Of a stretch of 9,185 nucleotides of DNA, positions 6,064 to 9,185 are shown in pieces. The stretch lies in contig JAGDBR010000398.1 in assembly GCA_017958935.1 (NCBI GenBank), positions 1 to 9,185 on the forward strand, written 5' to 3'. Position numbers and translations under genes: made by a program. The first letter of the stretch is position 1. The number at the start of each line of letters is the position of its first letter. The notes beneath the pieces are model-generated. The model was not told the origin of the DNA, ran no database searches, and saw only the letters and a list, made by a program, of their open reading frames with translations. The stretch is from Lachnospiraceae bacterium (lineage in GTDB: Bacteria; Bacillota_A; Clostridia; Lachnospirales; Lachnospiraceae).

Positions 6064-6620
6064 ACAGGACCGTGAAGGTCATTCTGGCCGCCCTGGCGGC
6101 GGTCCTTGTATTGGGAGGTATGGTCATGGGCTTATTGAAATGGCTGAAGAACCGGCAGATCATGGACGGACCCGGCATGATCAACGAGGACCGGTTCGAT
6201 TTTACCGGGACCTATCTGAAACGGGTGTCTTACCACCGCGGCGGCAGCTCGCTCGGCGATTCGCAGTCGCTGTACCTGACGTTCGGCCCGCGGGAAGACG
6301 GGTCGCCCGAAGCGGTCGTCGAGTACTACGACCGGCCGACGCACAATTCGATGGAAAAGCGCAAACGCGTGGCCATGGGCTCGCCCGTCGTGAAAGGCGT
6401 GCAGGAGATCATCGACCGGTACCGGATGACGGACTGGAAGGATCTGCCCAAGACAGACATCTTCGCGCTCGATGCGGCAAGCATGAGCTTTACCTATGAA
6501 TACAGCGACGGAAGCGAATTCCGGCTGGGCAGCGATCTGGAGATGCCGGAGGGCGCGTATGCGGCGATCCGGGAGATCCGGGCGTACATCCTGCGTTATG
6601 CGGGCATTCAGGAAGACTGA
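6060..6620 (+). CDS. Unrecognised membrane-anchored protein
   Basis: I do not recognise this 186-aa protein. It starts at ATG 6060 within the ATGA overlap with the Nudix stop, behind AAGGAG (6049-6054, 5-nt spacer). The N-terminus (NRTVK) is followed by one hydrophobic segment (residues ~6-28), then Lys/Arg, which suits an uncleaved signal anchor. No lipobox Cys is visible. The remaining ~155 residues are polar, alternate between apparent beta-strands and charged turns (DRFDFTGTYLKRVSY, SLYLTFGPRED, MSFTYEYSDGSEFRL), and end with a probable helix (AYAAIREIRAYILRY). They would probably face outside the cytoplasm, since the net positive flank is short and two-sided; orientation is uncertain. 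No cysteine is present and no catalytic motif is evident. It is translationally coupled to the Nudix gene and lies 4 nt before an acetyltransferase gene. Confidence 0.8.
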   Translation: MNRTVKVILAALAAVLVLGGMVMGLLKWLKNRQIMDGPGMINEDRFDFTGTYLKRVSYHRGGSSLGDSQSLYLTFGPREDGSPEAVVEYYDRPTHNSMEKRKRVAMGSPVVKGVQEIIDRYRMTDWKDLPKTDIFALDAASMSFTYEYSDGSEFRLGSDLEMPEGAYAAIREIRAYILRYAGIQED

Positions 6621-6624
6621 TACG

Positions 6625-7161
6625 ATGACGGACTTGATGATCAGGAAGACAGAAGAACGAGACGTTGACCGCGTCATGGAGATCTACGCGTCGGCGCGGG
6701 AGCGCATGCATGCGGGCGGGAACGTGCACCAGTGGGTGAACCGGCCGTTCCGCTCGACCGTCGAAGAGGACGTTCGGCGCGGGACGGGCTATGTGATGAC
6801 GGACAAGGACGGCGTGATCCGCGCGGCCTTCGCCTTCATCCTCGGGGCCGATCCGACGTACGCGCTGATCGAGGACGGTGCCTGGCTGAACGACGAACCG
6901 TACGGGACGGTCCACCGCATTGCCGGGGACGGGACCGCGCACGGCGTACTGCGGCAGGCGCTGGCCTTCTGCGCCGGCCTGACGGACAACATCCGGATCG
7001 ACACGCACGAAGACAACGCGCCGATGCGGCATCTGATGGATGAGCTCGGCTTCACGCGCTGCGGCATCATCTACGTCGAGGACGACATGAGCGATCATTC
7101 GCCCCGCATCGCATATCAGAAGGTATTGAAAGAGAAAATGCAAAACAGGCCGGAAGCATGA
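6625..7161 (+). CDS. GNAT-family N-acetyltransferase
   Basis: This 178-aa protein has a GNAT fold pattern. The N-terminal MIRKTEERDVDRVMEIYASAR is the usual first strand and helix, and GNVHQW follows, which I recall from a subfamily of small GNATs in Clostridia-like bacteria. The acetyl-CoA region is RIAGDGTAHGVLRQAL (98-113), with R-x-x-G-x-G spacing at R98, G101 and G103. Then come IRIDTHEDNAPM (123-134) and the helix ending in LGF (141-143), the classic motif B ending. It transfers an acetyl group from acetyl-CoA to an amine; the acceptor cannot be inferred. ATG 6625 is chosen (GGAAG at 6611-6615, 9 nt upstream), 4 nt after the previous stop. The in-frame ATG at 6637 is an alternative with a weaker upstream site. 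A link to drug modification near the exporter is possible but unsupported. Confidence 0.88.
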   Translation: MTDLMIRKTEERDVDRVMEIYASARERMHAGGNVHQWVNRPFRSTVEEDVRRGTGYVMTDKDGVIRAAFAFILGADPTYALIEDGAWLNDEPYGTVHRIAGDGTAHGVLRQALAFCAGLTDNIRIDTHEDNAPMRHLMDELGFTRCGIIYVEDDMSDHSPRIAYQKVLKEKMQNRPEA

Positions 7162-7210
7162 CCGGACGCGCCGCATCCGGAAGACGCGGCACAGTTTGAA
7201 AGGAACCGAT

Positions 7211-8440
7211 GTGAAACAGGAAAGGAACTTTCCGAAAGCGATCATTACGAAAAAAGGGACCCGCTGGGTCGAGGACGGACATCCCTGGATCTACGAAGCG
7301 GAAGTGATCCGCGTCGAAGGGGACGTCGAGAACGGCGGGCTTCTGGACGCGGTGTCCGAGGGCGGCAAGTACCTCGGGACCGGCTATTACAGCGAAAAGA
7401 GCAAGATCCGGATCCGGCTGCTCTCGACGAACGCGAACGACACGTTCGGGGAACCGTTCTACCGGCGCCGCATCCGATACGCGCTGGACTACCGGAAGAC
7501 GGTCATGGGCGAAGACAGCGACTGCTGCCGCCTGATCTTCGGGGAAGCGGACGGCTTCCCGGGGCTGACGGTCGACCGCTTCTCGAACCTGCTGACCGCG
7601 GAGGTGCTCTCGGTCGGCATCGAACGCGTCAAGGACCTGATCTACCGCCTGCTGCTCGAGGAACTCGAAAAGGACGGTGTCGTGATCGACGGCCTGTACG
7701 AGCGGAACGAGTCCTCGATCCGGAAGCTGGAAGGGCTGGAGACCGGAAAGGGGTGGTACGCCTTCCCCGGAAAGCCGGTGCCTTCGTCGGCGGTGACGCG
7801 GATCACAGAGAACGGCATCGTCTATGAGGTCGACGTCGAGAACGGGCAGAAGACCGGCTTCTTCCTCGACCAGAAATACAACCGGCGTGCGATCGCGAAG
7901 ATCGCGAAGGGCCGGCGCGTGCTCGACTGCTTCACGCACACCGGGTCGTTCGCGCTCAACGCGGCGAAGGGCGGCGCGGAGCACGTGACGGCGGTCGACG
8001 TCTCGGCCTTTGCGATCGGGACCGCGAAGAAGAACGCGGAACTGAACGGGCTGGCGGACAGGATCGATTTCGTCACGGCCGACGTCTTCGAACTGCTGCC
8101 GGAGCTGCTCGAGAAGGGCGCGCACCCGTACGACCTGATCATCCTGGACCCGCCGGCGTTCACGAAATCGCGGAAGACCGTGAAGAACGCCGAGAAGGGC
8201 TACAAGGAGATCAATTACCGGGCGCTGAAGCTTCTGCCGCGGGGCGGGTATTTCGCGACCGCGAGCTGCAGCCACTTCATGCCGTCCGACCAGTTCGTGC
8301 GGATGCTGAAGAGCGCGGCGAAGGACGCCGGCGTCACGCTGAAGCAGATCGAAGCGCGCCAGCAGGCGCCGGACCATCCGATCCTCTGGAGCGTTCCGGA
8401 GACGGATTATCTGAAATTCTACATTTTCCAGGTGGTTTAA
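7211..8440 (+). CDS. rlmI: RlmI-type 23S rRNA (cytosine-C5) methyltransferase
   Basis: This 409-aa protein matches the RlmI (YccW) family, which in E. coli forms m5C1962 in 23S rRNA. It has the three expected parts: an N-terminal PUA RNA-binding domain (residues ~5-75, with HPWIYEAEV), a central EEHEE-like domain (~80-200), and a Rossmann methyltransferase domain. Motif I is DCFTHTGSFAL (239-249), motif IV DPPAF (313-317), and SCS with the probable catalytic C353 is in motif VI. The GYKEINYRALKLL stretch between them is also typical. GTG 7211 is preferred, with AAAGGA (7199-7204) 6 nt upstream. The in-frame TTG at 7196 would add five residues and lacks such a site. The next gene begins at the base after its TAA, implying translational coupling. 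Family is secure; the exact cytosine in this organism is inferred. Confidence 0.92.
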   Translation: MKQERNFPKAIITKKGTRWVEDGHPWIYEAEVIRVEGDVENGGLLDAVSEGGKYLGTGYYSEKSKIRIRLLSTNANDTFGEPFYRRRIRYALDYRKTVMGEDSDCCRLIFGEADGFPGLTVDRFSNLLTAEVLSVGIERVKDLIYRLLLEELEKDGVVIDGLYERNESSIRKLEGLETGKGWYAFPGKPVPSSAVTRITENGIVYEVDVENGQKTGFFLDQKYNRRAIAKIAKGRRVLDCFTHTGSFALNAAKGGAEHVTAVDVSAFAIGTAKKNAELNGLADRIDFVTADVFELLPELLEKGAHPYDLIILDPPAFTKSRKTVKNAEKGYKEINYRALKLLPRGGYFATASCSHFMPSDQFVRMLKSAAKDAGVTLKQIEARQQAPDHPILWSVPETDYLKFYIFQVV

Positions 8441-9076
8441 ATGCATCAGTTAAAGATCGTCGTGACAAGCTTCGCGCAGTCCAACTGCTATCTCGTCATG
8501 GACCCGGAGACGAAGGAAGGCTTCGTGGTCGATCCCGGCGACGACGCCGGGCGGATCATCCGCGGCATCGAGAGCATGGACATGAAGCCGCAGGCCGTCC
8601 TGATGACACACGGACATTTCGACCACGTGCTCGCGTCGGACGGGATCCGGGCCGCGTACGGCATCCCGGCTTACATCGGGGAGAAGGATCTGGAGATGGC
8701 GAAGGATCCCGTGAAAAACGGTGGAAAAGGCTATCCCGGCGGGGGCCGCGGCCTTGAAGAGGCCGTCGGCTTGAAGGACGGGGAAGTGCTCCGTCTTTTC
8801 ACGCCGGTGACTGTGCTGGAGACGCCAGGCCATTCGCCGGGCGGCGTGTGCTACTACTTGAAGGACGAGGGCATCGTCTTCACGGGCGACACGCTGTTCC
8901 GCGGGACGGTCGGCCGCACGGACCTTTACGGCGGGTCGATGGAGGTGCTCGTCGGGAGCATCGCCGAAAAACTTTCGGTCCTGCCGGAAGACACGCAGGT
9001 CTATCCGGGGCACGGGTATCCGTCGACGGTCGGCCGCGAGAAGGCGTTCAATCCGTTTTTGAATCGGAAGTGGTGA
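8441..9076 (+). CDS. Metallo-beta-lactamase-fold hydrolase, glyoxalase II-like
   Basis: This 211-aa protein of the glyoxalase II/YcbL branch of the metallo-beta-lactamase fold has all expected zinc-site motifs: THGHFDH (H57, H59, D61, H62), PGHS (H131), GDT (D150) and PGHG (H191). This points to a complete two-metal site. FVVDPGDD near residue 30 and LFRGTVGRTD after the Asp are typical of small single-domain glyoxalase II-like proteins, which lack the C-terminal helical substrate domain of classical hydroxyacylglutathione hydrolase (~250 aa). Substrate is thus uncertain: a thioester or other hydrolysis is likely, with bacillithiol, coenzyme A or glutathione derivatives as candidates. ATG 8441 directly abuts the rlmI TAA, with GGTGG (8431-8435) 5 nt upstream inside the rlmI end. 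A flavin-reductase-like gene follows after 5 nt. Confidence 0.92.
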   Translation: MHQLKIVVTSFAQSNCYLVMDPETKEGFVVDPGDDAGRIIRGIESMDMKPQAVLMTHGHFDHVLASDGIRAAYGIPAYIGEKDLEMAKDPVKNGGKGYPGGGRGLEEAVGLKDGEVLRLFTPVTVLETPGHSPGGVCYYLKDEGIVFTGDTLFRGTVGRTDLYGGSMEVLVGSIAEKLSVLPEDTQVYPGHGYPSTVGREKAFNPFLNRKW

Positions 9077-9081
9077 GGAAC

Positions 9082-9185
9082 ATGGAAAAGAAAGCGTTCA
9101 AGCCCGGGAACATGCTGTACCCGGCGCCGGCGGTGCTGGTCACCTGCGCGGACGGCGAAGGAAAAACGAACATGCTGACCCTGGC
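9082..9185 (+). CDS. Flavin reductase-like protein, 3'-truncated by window edge
   Basis: Only the first 34 codons are inside the window. FKPGNMLYPAPAVLVTCADG, then EGKTNMLTLA, resembles the N-terminal strand region of the flavin reductase-like FMN-binding split-barrel family (flavoredoxin type), in which a P-x-P-V-x-L/V-V-(T/S) strand is followed by a glycine turn and K-x-N. This is a call from a short stretch. ATG 9082 lies 5 nt after the preceding stop; GGTGA (9072-9076), which overlaps that stop, can serve as ribosome binding site. Position and spacing place it in the same transcription unit as rlmI and the hydrolase gene. Confidence 0.72.
   Translation, partial: MEKKAFKPGNMLYPAPAVLVTCADGEGKTNMLTL

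Noticed and set aside
7162..7210. Possible terminator between the acetyltransferase gene and rlmI
   Set aside because: Only weak pairings exist (CCGGA/TCCGG with a 9-nt loop; GCCGC/GCGGC with an 11-nt loop), they exclude each other, and no T-run follows.

Overview
This is a GC-rich window (roughly 60% G+C or more by eye). Every recognisable gene lies on the + strand and the genes are tightly packed. Strong AGGAGG-type ribosome binding sites, a TTG and a GTG start, and a MarR + paired half-ABC-exporter cassette of the BmrCD/TM287-288 type suggest a GC-rich member of the Bacillota (Clostridia or Erysipelotrichia-like). This placement is inference; no rRNA or other phylogenetic marker is present.

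Region 1 (1-1201): the end of an upstream transcription unit. It holds the 3' part of a small membrane-associated protein with an HEYGH zinc-peptidase-like motif, then an RsmJ-type 16S rRNA guanine-N2 methyltransferase with a TTG start. A textbook intrinsic terminator closes the unit (11-bp perfect stem, five T).

Region 2 (1202-1360): a regulatory region of about 160 bp. It has a near-consensus sigma-A promoter (TTGCAT, 17-nt spacer, TATAAT) and two almost identical 15-bp inverted repeats, GTTGCATTYCGCAAC. One contains the -35 box and the other covers the predicted transcription start. This is the clearest regulatory signal in the window and fits autorepression by the MarR protein encoded next. 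A leader of about 100 nt with a small GC hairpin precedes marR.

Region 3 (1361-5376): marR followed by two half-ABC exporters. Their nucleotide-binding motifs are complementary. The first has Asp for the catalytic Glu and Gln for the switch His but an intact LSGGQ. The second has canonical Glu and His but an altered ISKGQ signature. Together they predict a heterodimeric exporter with one degenerate and one competent ATP site, likely derepressed when MarR binds a ligand.

Region 4 (5410-9185): a run of co-directional genes with gaps of 0-49 nt and one 4-nt overlap, and no terminator visible. In order they encode a Nudix hydrolase (ADP-ribose pyrophosphatase-like, with a 7-residue insertion in the Nudix box), an unrecognised membrane-anchored protein, a GNAT acetyltransferase, an RlmI-type 23S rRNA m5C methyltransferase, a glyoxalase-II-like metallo-beta-lactamase-fold hydrolase, and the start of a flavin-reductase-like protein. 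These may be read through from the marR promoter, but they look like housekeeping functions with no obvious common pathway.

No mobile element, CRISPR array, tRNA or rRNA was seen. Most of the window is ordinary chromosomal content. The operator pair, the asymmetric exporter with an unusual P-loop, the HEYGH protein and the unrecognised membrane protein are what merit a second look. I did not find convincing evidence of an entirely new system.
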